Below, piece by piece: positions 1-8,554 of a stretch of DNA of 64,000 bases (position 1 is the first letter of the stretch; every line of letters begins with the position of its first letter). The translations under genes were made by a program, and so were the position numbers. The notes beneath the pieces are model-generated. The model did not search any database, was not told the DNA's origin, and saw nothing but the letters and a program-made list of their open reading frames with translations. The stretch comes from Verrucomicrobiia bacterium (GTDB taxonomy: Bacteria; Verrucomicrobiota; Verrucomicrobiia; Verrucomicrobiales; Akkermansiaceae): NCBI GenBank assembly GCA_030432565.1, contig JAUIGV010000026.1, positions 1 through 64,000 of the forward strand. The letters are read 5' to 3'.

Positions 1-103
1 AATTTTTTCACCGTAATGGCGGAGTACGACCAATCTTGATTTCAATAAGAACTTGTGACGCCTTTAGGGTTTCCCTGTCACGGTTTGTGCCTAAACTTTG
101 ACC

Positions 104-628
104 ATGCCAACCGCAGCCGATCTTGATTCCGCCATCCGCGATGTTCCTGATTTTCCGAAGCCCGGAATCCTTTTTAAAGATATCACTCCGATTCTGGGAG
201 ATCCGGAACTTTTCAAATCCTCGCTCGAATTGTTGGCCAAAACCGCCGGAAATACCAAAATTGACAAAGTCGTTGGGATTGACGCACGGGGATTTATTTT
301 TGCCGCCGGAGTGGCTCAGATTCTCGGAGCCGGCTTTGTCCCCGTTCGAAAGAAGGGCAAGCTTCCCTGGACGACCCACCAAATGGCTTACAGCCTGGAA
401 TACGGGGAGGACGTTGTTGAAATTCATGCCGATGCCGTGAAGCCGGGCGAAAAAATCCTTCTGGTCGATGATCTTCTTGCGACCGGCGGCACTGCCGCGG
501 CCGCCATCAAACTCCTCAAAGCCCTCGATTCCGACATTGTCGGCGTGTCCTTCCTGATCGAGCTGACCGCCCTGAAAGGACGCGATGTTCTTGGCCATTC
601 CCAAATCCACTCAATACTTTCCTACTAA
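104..628 (+). CDS. apt: Adenine phosphoribosyltransferase
   Basis: Salvage enzyme joining adenine and PRPP to give AMP, cytoplasmic. The 174-residue protein has the usual Apt length. It carries the PRPP-binding signature VDDLLATGGTA at about residues 121-131, the N-terminal FPKPGILFKDITPIL segment and the family's C-terminal FLIEL...GRD region. The ATG at 104 is preferred; a TTG two codons upstream is possible. The stop lies 4 bp before the pgi start, so the two are probably co-transcribed. Assignment is firm from the motifs. Confidence 0.95.
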   Translation: MPTAADLDSAIRDVPDFPKPGILFKDITPILGDPELFKSSLELLAKTAGNTKIDKVVGIDARGFIFAAGVAQILGAGFVPVRKKGKLPWTTHQMAYSLEYGEDVVEIHADAVKPGEKILLVDDLLATGGTAAAAIKLLKALDSDIVGVSFLIELTALKGRDVLGHSQIHSILSY

Positions 629-632
629 ACCC

Positions 633-2183
633 ATGACCTTCAAAAAATACGCCGAAACCCTTCTTCGCTACCCTGATCTTGGATTCAGTCTCGACCTCTC
701 CCGCATGGATATTCCGGATGACTTTGAGAGCCAAATGCAGTCGCAAATCAATAAAGCGTTTGCTGATCTCAAAGCCCTCGAAGCCGGTGAAATTGCGAAC
801 CCGGATGAAGGCCGCATGGTAGGGCACTACTGGCTCCGAAATCCCGAACTCGCTCCAAACGATGAAATTCGACGTCAAATCACCGGACCAATCAAAGCGA
901 TTAAGGAATTTGCCTCGATGATCCCGACCGGCGAAATTGCCCCACCTTCCGGCGGAGTTTTCAAAAACCTCCTCATCATCGGAATCGGCGGGTCGGCTCT
1001 GGGGCCCCAACTCATCAACGATGCCCTGGGTCAGCTCGATGAAATCCGTCCCTTCTTTTTCGACAATACCGACCCCGATGGCATGGACCGCGACCTTCGG
1101 AAAATCGGCCACGATCTGGACAAGACCCTGGCTGTTGTGATCTCAAAATCCGGAGGCACACCCGAAACCCGCAACGGGATGCTCGAAGCCAAACACGCCT
1201 ACGAAGAGGCCGGACTTAACTTTGCCAGACACGCCATCGCGGTCACCGGAGAAGGATCCAAACTGGATCAATTCGCGCGCGAAGAAGGATTCATCACCAC
1301 CTTCCCCATGGAAGACTGGGTCGGTGGTCGCACCTCGGTCCTCTCGACCGTGGGCCTGGTTCCCATGGCAATTCAAGACATCGACTTCGAGGAGATGCTC
1401 GCCGGAGCCAGGGAAATGGACGAAATCACCCGCCAGACCAACGTGAAAAAAAATCCTGCAATGCGGCTCGCATTGGCATGGCATCATGAAGGAAACGGCA
1501 GGGGCGAACGCGATATGGTGGTACTCCCCTACAAGGATTCGCTCGTTCTATTCTCCAAATACCTGCAGCAGTTGATCATGGAATCCCTCGGAAAGGCGGA
1601 GGACCTTGATGGCAAGCTCGTGAACCAGGGAATCGCTGTTTACGGAAACAAAGGCTCGACCGACCAACACGCCTATGTGCAGCAACTGCGCGACGGGCTC
1701 CACAACTTCTTTGCCACCTTCATTGAGGTTCGCAAGGGACGCTCGGGAGACTCCATCACAATCGAAGGCGAGAACACCTCGGCCGACTACCTCCAGGGAT
1801 TTCTCCGTGGAACCCGGCGGGCCCTTTACGAAAACGGCCGCCATTCGGTTCTCATCTCAATCGAAGAGGTCACGCCAAGAACCCTCGGCCACCTTATCGC
1901 ACTGTTTGAGCGCACGGTGACCTTTTACGCATCCCTGGTGAACATCAACGCCTACCACCAACCGGGCGTCGAAGCAGGAAAGGCTGCTGCGACGGAATTC
2001 CTGGACATGCTCAATGAAGTGCGGGGTCACCTGACCGCCGATCGAAGAAGCGCGGAAGATGTGGCCACCGCCATCAGCTGCGATCCGGAAGAGGTCTTCC
2101 ACGCTTTGGTGCACCTGGCAGCCAACGGAGAGGCCACTCACTCCAGGGGAGACCACCCCATGGACGACCGCTTTTTCCTCTAG
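633..2183 (+). CDS. pgi: Glucose-6-phosphate isomerase
   Basis: Interconverts glucose 6-phosphate and fructose 6-phosphate in glycolysis/gluconeogenesis and supplies hexose phosphate for glycogen and LPS sugars. The 516-residue product has the phosphosugar-binding GIGGSALGPQ segment, the first PGI signature GGRTSVLSTVGL and the catalytic stretch YGNKGSTDQHAYVQQLRDG. Reading is open upstream to 585, but the ATG at 633, 4 bp after apt, is the natural start. The last four bases (CTAG) are shared with the stop of the convergent gene at 2180. Confidence 0.96.
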   Translation: MTFKKYAETLLRYPDLGFSLDLSRMDIPDDFESQMQSQINKAFADLKALEAGEIANPDEGRMVGHYWLRNPELAPNDEIRRQITGPIKAIKEFASMIPTGEIAPPSGGVFKNLLIIGIGGSALGPQLINDALGQLDEIRPFFFDNTDPDGMDRDLRKIGHDLDKTLAVVISKSGGTPETRNGMLEAKHAYEEAGLNFARHAIAVTGEGSKLDQFAREEGFITTFPMEDWVGGRTSVLSTVGLVPMAIQDIDFEEMLAGAREMDEITRQTNVKKNPAMRLALAWHHEGNGRGERDMVVLPYKDSLVLFSKYLQQLIMESLGKAEDLDGKLVNQGIAVYGNKGSTDQHAYVQQLRDGLHNFFATFIEVRKGRSGDSITIEGENTSADYLQGFLRGTRRALYENGRHSVLISIEEVTPRTLGHLIALFERTVTFYASLVNINAYHQPGVEAGKAAATEFLDMLNEVRGHLTADRRSAEDVATAISCDPEEVFHALVHLAANGEATHSRGDHPMDDRFFL

Positions 2184-2842
2184 ACGGGAAGAAGATCATA
2201 CTTCTCCAGCCGCCTTAGAAACTCACGAACAATATCGGGACCATAATCATCCTGATACTGGTTCAGAGTTTCAAGGTGCTCGCGGCGGCTCACCAGATCA
2301 GGAACGAGAAGCCGGCGACCCACTTCGTATCGGATTTCATAAAGAGGCCGATTCACCTCAAAGAGGACGGCATACCCGGACAAGTCGTAACGTCGGAGAA
2401 CTTCCACCAGGACGGTGTCATGGATCTGCTCCAGAAGCTCAATGCTCGCCTCAATTAACGAGTCTTCAAAATCGGGACCGTTATCACTTTCCTCAAAAAT
2501 CCAAGCAAGCTCCCGCAATCGACCTTTGCCGGTTGCCACGGCACAAGACATCTCCGCAACTTCGTGGGCAGTTTGTGTCGAGGAAAACAAAACCAAGTCC
2601 GCGGGCAGTCGGGAAGACTTGAACATTTGCGAGGCGATCAGAAGTCGCCGGTGTATCGAGTCGACCAAAATCCCAAGGCTCACCTTGTTCCGACTGCGGA
2701 CGGAGCGCTCCTCGACACGAAGCAAGGACACCCTTCCTTCCGTCAAAGCCAGGTCCTTTCTGATTTGATCTTCATCAATATCAAAAAGCCCGCTCAACAC
2801 ATCAGATGTATCGATTAATTGGCTATTTGTGATCTGACTCAT
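2180..2842 (-). CDS. Conserved hypothetical protein, acidic, soluble
   Basis: A 220-residue protein without signal peptide or obvious membrane segment, rich in Leu, Glu, Asp and Arg and probably mostly helical. It opens MSQITNSQLIDTSDVLSG. No catalytic motif or family is recognised. Its stop codon overlaps the pgi stop in a CTAG palindrome. The ATG start at 2842 faces the 280-bp region upstream of the NRAMP-type gene, so the two are divergently transcribed and might share control sequences. Coding nature is supported by length and fit between neighbours. Confidence 0.7.
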   Translation of the reverse strand: MSQITNSQLIDTSDVLSGLFDIDEDQIRKDLALTEGRVSLLRVEERSVRSRNKVSLGILVDSIHRRLLIASQMFKSSRLPADLVLFSSTQTAHEVAEMSCAVATGKGRLRELAWIFEESDNGPDFEDSLIEASIELLEQIHDTVLVEVLRRYDLSGYAVLFEVNRPLYEIRYEVGRRLLVPDLVSRREHLETLNQYQDDYGPDIVREFLRRLEKYDLLPV

Positions 2843-2923
2843 CGTCTAATTTCATCATCCGCGTGATACCCGGAATTGTTCATCCCCCCAACATCCTTAT
2901 TCATGATGAACCCACTGGGAAAG

Positions 2924-2949
2924 CTCATAAAACAAACTTTGTTCATGAG
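2924..2949. promoter_or_regulatory. Inverted repeat between divergent genes (possible operator)
   Basis: CTCAT and ATGAG arms flank AACAAA/TTTGTT arms around one central base, giving an 11-bp inverted repeat with a small internal mismatch. A second perfect palindrome, TTCATGATGAA, lies at 2900-2910, and further GTTCAT copies sit nearby. The position, between the start at 2842 (reverse) and the NRAMP-type start at 3123, suits a repressor site. A regulator is not identified and the role is inferred from position and symmetry only. Confidence 0.3.
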
Positions 2950-3122
2950 GGCGGCTTGTAAGCTAAAAAAATTCCGGATGAGAGGATCAAAGTGAAACAT
3001 TCTCGTGACTTTGGCTCTGTGAGCGATTTCGCCTGCCTCCCGACGACGAATCTTGGTTCAAAGCTCCAATCTCATCAATTTGGAGATTTTCGAGGTCTCT
3101 CAACCTGTCCATAGTCCCCGCC

Positions 3123-4499
3123 ATGGCCAATCCCTATGAAAGAACTCCGGAGAAAATCGTGGCTCCTCCGACCGGTTGGCTGGCCACCGCCAAGAGGCTT
3201 GGACCGGGGTTTGTTCTGTCAGCGTCCATTGTCGGATCGGGAGAGCTGATCGCCACCACCATCTTTGGCGCGCAGGTCGGGTTCATCTGCCTCTGGCTCA
3301 TTCTCTTTTCCTGCCTCGTTAAGGTTGCCATTCAAATCGAATTCGGACGCTACACCATTTACTCCGGAAAAACCTCGATGGAGGCCCTCGACGATCTTCC
3401 CGGGCCACGATTCGGCAAGGCCGGCTGGGCCGTTTGGAGCTGGTTCGTGACCCACAGCCTGAAAAACCTGCAAGTCGGAGGAATTATCGGCGGCGTGGCT
3501 CTGGCTCTTTCCGCACTGTATAGCTTTGGCCTATCCGGCGAAGCCAGCAATTTGATTTGGACCATCGTGGCGGCAACCTTCACCATTCTGGTCGTCTCAA
3601 GGGGCATCTACGGCCCCATCGAAAAGTGGTCCATCATCATGATTGGGCTCTTCACCATTTTCACCGTGGTCTCTCTGGTTTCGCTGCAATGGACCCCCTT
3701 CGCGATTTCCGGTAGCGAACTCGCTTCAGGTCTCAATTTCGAACTTCCTCCTTCCACCTTGCTCCTCGTCGCTCTGGGGACGTTTAGTATCACTGGCGTC
3801 GGCGGCGATGAGGTCCTGGCCTACAACTATTGGCTGATCGAGAAGGGCTACGCTTCCTTCACCGGTCCCGAACCCGAGAAAAACTCGACGGAATGGCTGG
3901 CACGCGCGAAAGGCTGGATTCGTGTCATGCAGCTGGATGCCGCTCTCTCGATGGTTTGCTACACCCTTGTCACCGCTCTGTTTTACCTCCTTGGAGCCGC
4001 CATTCTTCATAGCCAAAAAATCGTCCCCGAAGGAAACCAGCTGATCACGGTTCTCTCGAAAATGTATACTCAAAGCCTGGGCCCCTGGGCTGAAACCGCC
4101 TTCCTTATCGGAGCAGTTGTTGTCCTCTTATCCACCCTGCTCGCCGCCCTCGCAGCTTGGACCCGCTTATTCTCCGATGCCTTCGGTCGTTTTGGTTGGA
4201 TCGATTTTCACAACGAGAGGCAACGCCGGAAATCAATCGCAATTCTCTCGGTCATCTTCCCCGTCATCTGGAGCCTCCTCTACTTCACGATCGGCAAACC
4301 CGGCTTCATGGTCATCATCGGCGGGGCTCTCACCATGATCATCTTGCTGATCGTGGTCTTCGCCGCCATCGTCATGAGATACCGCTGGCTGCCACAAGAG
4401 CTTAGACCATCACCCGCCTTTGACCTCGCGCTTTGGCTCAGCATCCTGGCCATCGTGGCCGCCGGCGTCTTCTCAGCAATCAAATTCGCCATCGCCTGA
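3123..4499 (+). CDS. NRAMP-superfamily transporter, divergent subfamily
   Basis: Integral membrane protein of 458 residues with about 11 hydrophobic segments and the NRAMP opening RLGPGFVLSASIVGSGE. In classical Mn2+/Fe2+ NRAMPs the first helix has DPGN and the sixth MPH; here the equivalents read IVGSGE and SITGVGGDE, so the known metal ligands are missing. The fold assignment is good, but the substrate cannot be read off. The ATG at 3123 follows a region of palindromes at 2900-2949. It ends 10 bp from the convergent moxR stop. Confidence 0.82.
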   Translation: MANPYERTPEKIVAPPTGWLATAKRLGPGFVLSASIVGSGELIATTIFGAQVGFICLWLILFSCLVKVAIQIEFGRYTIYSGKTSMEALDDLPGPRFGKAGWAVWSWFVTHSLKNLQVGGIIGGVALALSALYSFGLSGEASNLIWTIVAATFTILVVSRGIYGPIEKWSIIMIGLFTIFTVVSLVSLQWTPFAISGSELASGLNFELPPSTLLLVALGTFSITGVGGDEVLAYNYWLIEKGYASFTGPEPEKNSTEWLARAKGWIRVMQLDAALSMVCYTLVTALFYLLGAAILHSQKIVPEGNQLITVLSKMYTQSLGPWAETAFLIGAVVVLLSTLLAALAAWTRLFSDAFGRFGWIDFHNERQRRKSIAILSVIFPVIWSLLYFTIGKPGFMVIIGGALTMIILLIVVFAAIVMRYRWLPQELRPSPAFDLALWLSILAIVAAGVFSAIKFAIA

Positions 4500-4509
4500 C
4501 CTGCAGCGG

Positions 4510-5448
4510 TCACACGGGAACTGCAAGTTCCTCAACAATTTCCGACACCACCGATTGACCGGTTCTTCCGGCGTATTGAGCATCAGCTTCCAATACCAGA
4601 CGATGCCCGATCACGCCGGGAGCAAGTGATTGAATGGTCTCAGGGAGGACAAAATCACGCCCCTCAAGCAAACTAAGTGCCTGGGAAATTCTCAACAAAT
4701 TGAGTGAGGCCCTGGGACTGGCCGCCAACTTTACCCCCGGGCGCCCGCGGGTCCCGGCAACCAATCGAACAAGATATTCCTGCAAGGCCGGGGTAATGGA
4801 AACCGCCGCCACCGCTTTCCTCACCCGCAGCAAATCCCCGCGGGTGACCACCTGCTCAACGCGGGTCAGGGGATGCGCCTGCTCCTGGGCATTCAGGATT
4901 GCCATCTCCTGATCCACCGAAACATAGCCCAGCGAACATTGATAAGCGAAGCGGTCCATCTGGGCTTCGGGGAGCGGGTAGGTCCCCCGTAGCTCAACCG
5001 GATTCTGGGTCGCGATGACAAAAAACAAATCTCCCAAATCGTAGCGATTCCCTTCCACCGTCACCTGCTTCTCCGCCATGGCTTCAAGAAGAGCACTTTG
5101 CGTCCTGGGCGAGGCCCGGTTCACCTCATCAGCGAGGAGAATATCACTGAAGATCGGTCCCCGATGAAACTCAAAACTGGCGTTCCGGGCATCAAGCACA
5201 CTGACTCCGAGGATATCGGACGGCAGCAAATCCGGCGTAAACTGGATTCGCTGGAAATCCCCGCCGCCGATCGAAGCCGCGATGGCCTTCGCCAGGGTGG
5301 TTTTTCCGGTCCCGGGAACATCCTCCAGCAAAACGTGCCCGCCGGCAATCATCGTCGCGATGACACGGCGCACCGTGTTCTCCTGCCCCAGCATGACCGC
5401 CTTCACCGAGGCTTCCAACCGGCTGACTATCTCCGCCGCTCCGCTCAT
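4510..5448 (-). CDS. MoxR-family AAA+ ATPase
   Basis: A 312-residue ATPase with Walker A (EDVPGTGKTTLA, about residue 40), Walker B (ILLADEVNR, about residue 105), sensor 1 (ATQNP) and the C-terminal helical lid typical of MoxR. These ATPases act as chaperone-like motors for partner proteins, often with VWA-domain proteins. No VWA partner is visible here. Instead the ATG overlaps by 4 bp the stop of a large secreted protein gene, so that protein and the Wzz-like protein upstream are candidate partners. Confidence 0.92.
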   Translation of the reverse strand: MSGAAEIVSRLEASVKAVMLGQENTVRRVIATMIAGGHVLLEDVPGTGKTTLAKAIAASIGGGDFQRIQFTPDLLPSDILGVSVLDARNASFEFHRGPIFSDILLADEVNRASPRTQSALLEAMAEKQVTVEGNRYDLGDLFFVIATQNPVELRGTYPLPEAQMDRFAYQCSLGYVSVDQEMAILNAQEQAHPLTRVEQVVTRGDLLRVRKAVAAVSITPALQEYLVRLVAGTRGRPGVKLAASPRASLNLLRISQALSLLEGRDFVLPETIQSLAPGVIGHRLVLEADAQYAGRTGQSVVSEIVEELAVPV

Positions 5449-7538
5449 TCCTTATCGGCCTGCTCGCTGTTCCACTTCTCCCAAACCGGACGCGACACCT
5501 TCTGATGCCACTCCCTCAACTCCTCAATGGACGCGAGATCCTCTTTTGACATTTCCTTGGCGAGACCATCCAGGCGGTCATCGTTCAAAAGCCTGATTCC
5601 CTTATTTGTTTCCAAAGGAAGTTCGATATCAACCAGAACACGGTGGTCGGTCTCAGTCGGAACGACCAGAACCAACGGGCACGCCCGCTCCAACCCGCCG
5701 CCCTGATCAATCATCATGGATACACCCCGGAAACGACCCACTGCTTTGGAGTCGATGATTTGGTCCGGCACCGATGCGATCGCAGCGCCTTTGCGAACAA
5801 ATCCGAGATCGCGGAGCAAAGCAGTCGGCTTGGCCGGCAATTTCCGCACAGCCGATACCTTCAGAAGTGCCATCATATCCTCCTCTTTCGCAATGCGGCG
5901 CCATTCCTGCACCAGCTTTTTGGCGTCAGCTTCAGAGGCCGCTTCCCCCTTGGGGTTCTCCTGACCGACAATCTCCAAAACACCAGCGAGGAATTCTTCC
6001 TCCATCTTCGCCTCATCTTTAGCGAACTGTGCGGATAAACCACGGACGGCCTCCTCCCTCTCTTCAGGATAAGTCCCCACCATGGGGCTGACATCACCGG
6101 GCAAAATCATCCATCCCGATTCGTCCTGTCTCATCCAAACCTGTTGATACCTCGGCTTCCAGCCTTCACCGGAACCAGAAAGTGAAAGAACTCCCAGCGC
6201 GATTTTTTCGTCGCGGTAAATCTTGGCAACCCGGGCAGAAACAGTATCGGTGGACTTCAACACAGACCCCCACCATTTGACAGACTCCATGTAACGACCC
6301 GAGCGCCGATCATCGAACGGATTGTTCCCGCGGCGACCAAATCTGCGGCGCTGAAGCAATAACTGGCCTTCAAGGTCATCTGCCTTCTTCTCAGCTTCAA
6401 CGGCCTCCTCTTCCTCACGATAGTGACGTTGCAGGAATGGATCCAGCCCCTCTGTCTTCAGGTCTCCGATAATGGCGTCGAGCAAGTCCTCGGGGCTCTC
6501 TGATCTGATCGCCTCGTTCATCTCCTCAAAAACATGGAACATTTGCTTCACCCCTTCGCGGTCCTCCCAGTCAAACTCATCGTTTCTCGCCGCCCGAAAC
6601 GCGCGGCTCTCCTGGTCGGCATGCGAGAAAAAGGCCGGCAGAGAGACACGCCATCCTCTGTCCGTCTTATTGAGTCGGAATCGAACAGGATTCAAACGTG
6701 AATCCATCGGAGGAGTTTCGTAACTCGAAAGGAACCCCACCAAAAACTCCGCATCCTCCTGGTCGCCGGTGCCTGAAACGATCACTTTCATGACATTTTT
6801 CGACGTGAGAAGTCGCCAGACCCGCTGCTTGTCCTGATTTGCCATGCCCTTCCGGGTCGCTCTCAGATGCATCTCCCATTCCCTCTCCGGAAGAGACTCC
6901 CGCTCCAGGAAACCCTGCCAAACAATGATGGCGTCGGTTTTTCCCGCTTCCGCGGCAGCCAAAAAATCCTGCATCACCTCCTCGGGATCGTTTCCGGAGA
7001 GAGCCTCGGACGAAACCGCTCCTTCCATCTCCTTCCTGAATTTATCCATCTCCGACCGAATTAATGCCGTCATCGCCGAAGTCCGTTCAACGGCCATCCA
7101 CATTTCCAGATCCCTTACCCGGTTCTTGAGATCCATCCCGAAGCCCAGACCGGTGTTATCAAAACCTCCCTCTACTGGCGCAACTTTCCACTTGCCGTTT
7201 TTTTGCACAACGCCGAGCGAAATCACCATGCTCACATCGGGACCATTTGGAGAGGTGGCCCCGATTAAAACAGCCGCGAGGTCACCGTCCACCTTTTCGC
7301 CGAGTGGCTCGAACGAGTAATTCCCGCCCTTTGCCCACGACCCGCGGAATTCCCAACGCTCAACAATCCGATCCTTCTTTTCGGGACCACAAAAAGGAGA
7401 GATTGCGAAGTTCGAGGAAATCCCGTCCTCCGAAAACTTACCATCAAGGCCACGCAACAATTTAAGAGCGGCTTCAGAAGGTTCTCCGGAAAAAACCCTC
7501 AATGAGGCCGCGAGGAAGCATACAACGATCCAACGCAT
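5445..7538 (-). CDS. Large secreted protein of unknown function
   Basis: The 697-residue product starts MRWIVVCFLAASLRVFSGEP, a signal peptide that fixes the start at 7538 rather than at an upstream codon. The rest is hydrophilic, with many acidic and Trp residues, an Arg/Glu-rich central helical region (about residues 370-410) and no recognised enzyme motif. Repeated segments of the kind NGKWKVAP and GWRVSLP suggest beta domains that measure or bind something. It lies between the Wzz-like gene (67 bp upstream) and moxR (ATGA overlap), almost certainly in one operon. Confidence 0.75.
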   Translation of the reverse strand: MRWIVVCFLAASLRVFSGEPSEAALKLLRGLDGKFSEDGISSNFAISPFCGPEKKDRIVERWEFRGSWAKGGNYSFEPLGEKVDGDLAAVLIGATSPNGPDVSMVISLGVVQKNGKWKVAPVEGGFDNTGLGFGMDLKNRVRDLEMWMAVERTSAMTALIRSEMDKFRKEMEGAVSSEALSGNDPEEVMQDFLAAAEAGKTDAIIVWQGFLERESLPEREWEMHLRATRKGMANQDKQRVWRLLTSKNVMKVIVSGTGDQEDAEFLVGFLSSYETPPMDSRLNPVRFRLNKTDRGWRVSLPAFFSHADQESRAFRAARNDEFDWEDREGVKQMFHVFEEMNEAIRSESPEDLLDAIIGDLKTEGLDPFLQRHYREEEEAVEAEKKADDLEGQLLLQRRRFGRRGNNPFDDRRSGRYMESVKWWGSVLKSTDTVSARVAKIYRDEKIALGVLSLSGSGEGWKPRYQQVWMRQDESGWMILPGDVSPMVGTYPEEREEAVRGLSAQFAKDEAKMEEEFLAGVLEIVGQENPKGEAASEADAKKLVQEWRRIAKEEDMMALLKVSAVRKLPAKPTALLRDLGFVRKGAAIASVPDQIIDSKAVGRFRGVSMMIDQGGGLERACPLVLVVPTETDHRVLVDIELPLETNKGIRLLNDDRLDGLAKEMSKEDLASIEELREWHQKVSRPVWEKWNSEQADKE

Positions 7539-7605
7539 CTCCGAAACTCTCGCATCGCAAGACCGCCGATACAAGCCTCGGTCTTCCGGAATCGCCTCCG
7601 CCACT

Positions 7606-8505
7606 TCAGGGGAACAATTTCCAGCAAACCAGCATCAAAAGGGAACCTGCGACCATTCCCGCCGTCAAACCGTAAACAGACCATCTGACCTGAAAGGGCT
7701 GCAAATCCGGTCCCACGAAACTCGGCGGAGCGACAGCCTTGGCCATCACAAAAGATGGCTTCACCGTCTTTGCCCAATAATTGCGATATTCCGCCTGGCT
7801 GTCGTAAATCGCCTTTAGCGCTTCACCGGTCGAGTCCCACTCCAGTTTGGCATCAAGAACCTCGGGGATATAAAGGTAGTCTCCGAGGTCAACTCCCGGC
7901 CCCGGGTCGATGTTAACGCCCTTGGCCGCCAGAGCCTGTTTCAACTTCGCTTTCGCTGCAGCCTCCTCATCCAGAAGGGGTTGTGAATCACGACCCAACT
8001 GCTCGAGCCCCTCCTCCTTTTTCTTCTCGTCAATCCGTTTGATCAAATCCGGCAGCTCGGTCGCCACCGCATTGGCAAAATCAGCGGCTTCCTGGGGATC
8101 GTTCAAGCGCGCGGCCACCGTCAACTGATCGCTGGTCTGATCAAGATCCAGGTCGAGCCCTGTCCGCAATTGCAAAACAACTTCAGTTGGGCTCACTCCC
8201 CAATTGTCGACGAAGTCCAGATCGAGGGCAAGGCCCTCCAGAAATTCTTCCGACTTTACCTGGCGGAGCACCTCGGATTCATTGGCATCCGCCACCCCGG
8301 TGGATCCCGCCTGAATGCCATTTTTGGACGACACAAAAACATCACGCACATGAAATGACAGAGTCGCATAGGCCAAATATTCCTTGGGAGTCTCATTCCA
8401 CTTCTGCTTCCCGTAGAAAAACCCGCCCACGACCCCTCCGATCGTCAGAAGGACCAAAAGCCAAGACCACCACCAAAATCCCCTGCGTCCACGACGTTTT
8501 TTCAT
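7606..8505 (-). CDS. Wzz/polysaccharide co-polymerase-like membrane protein
   Basis: A 299-residue protein with a basic N-terminus, a first membrane helix (WWWSWLLVLLTIGGVVGGFF, about residues 11-30), a long periplasmic region with a coiled-coil stretch (about 145-195) and a second helix near the C-terminus (about 273-297) preceded by a Pro-containing segment. This two-helix layout with a TGL...DPQEAADFAN region resembles polysaccharide chain-length regulators. No tyrosine kinase domain is attached. It probably starts the operon leading to moxR. The family link is by architecture, not by a diagnostic residue. Confidence 0.6.
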   Translation of the reverse strand: MKKRRGRRGFWWWSWLLVLLTIGGVVGGFFYGKQKWNETPKEYLAYATLSFHVRDVFVSSKNGIQAGSTGVADANESEVLRQVKSEEFLEGLALDLDFVDNWGVSPTEVVLQLRTGLDLDLDQTSDQLTVAARLNDPQEAADFANAVATELPDLIKRIDEKKKEEGLEQLGRDSQPLLDEEAAAKAKLKQALAAKGVNIDPGPGVDLGDYLYIPEVLDAKLEWDSTGEALKAIYDSQAEYRNYWAKTVKPSFVMAKAVAPPSFVGPDLQPFQVRWSVYGLTAGMVAGSLLMLVCWKLFP

Positions 8506-8554
8506 TGCGCTAATTAGAGCAGTTGGAGCTGATCAGTCACCCGAAAAAATCGAT

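Noticed and set aside
8-610. Reverse-strand 200-residue open frame across apt
   Set aside because: It lies fully antisense to apt, which has clear family motifs; no signal, motif or ribosome site supports it.
5098-5505. Plus-strand frame over moxR
   Set aside because: Antisense to a gene with complete Walker motifs; no independent support.
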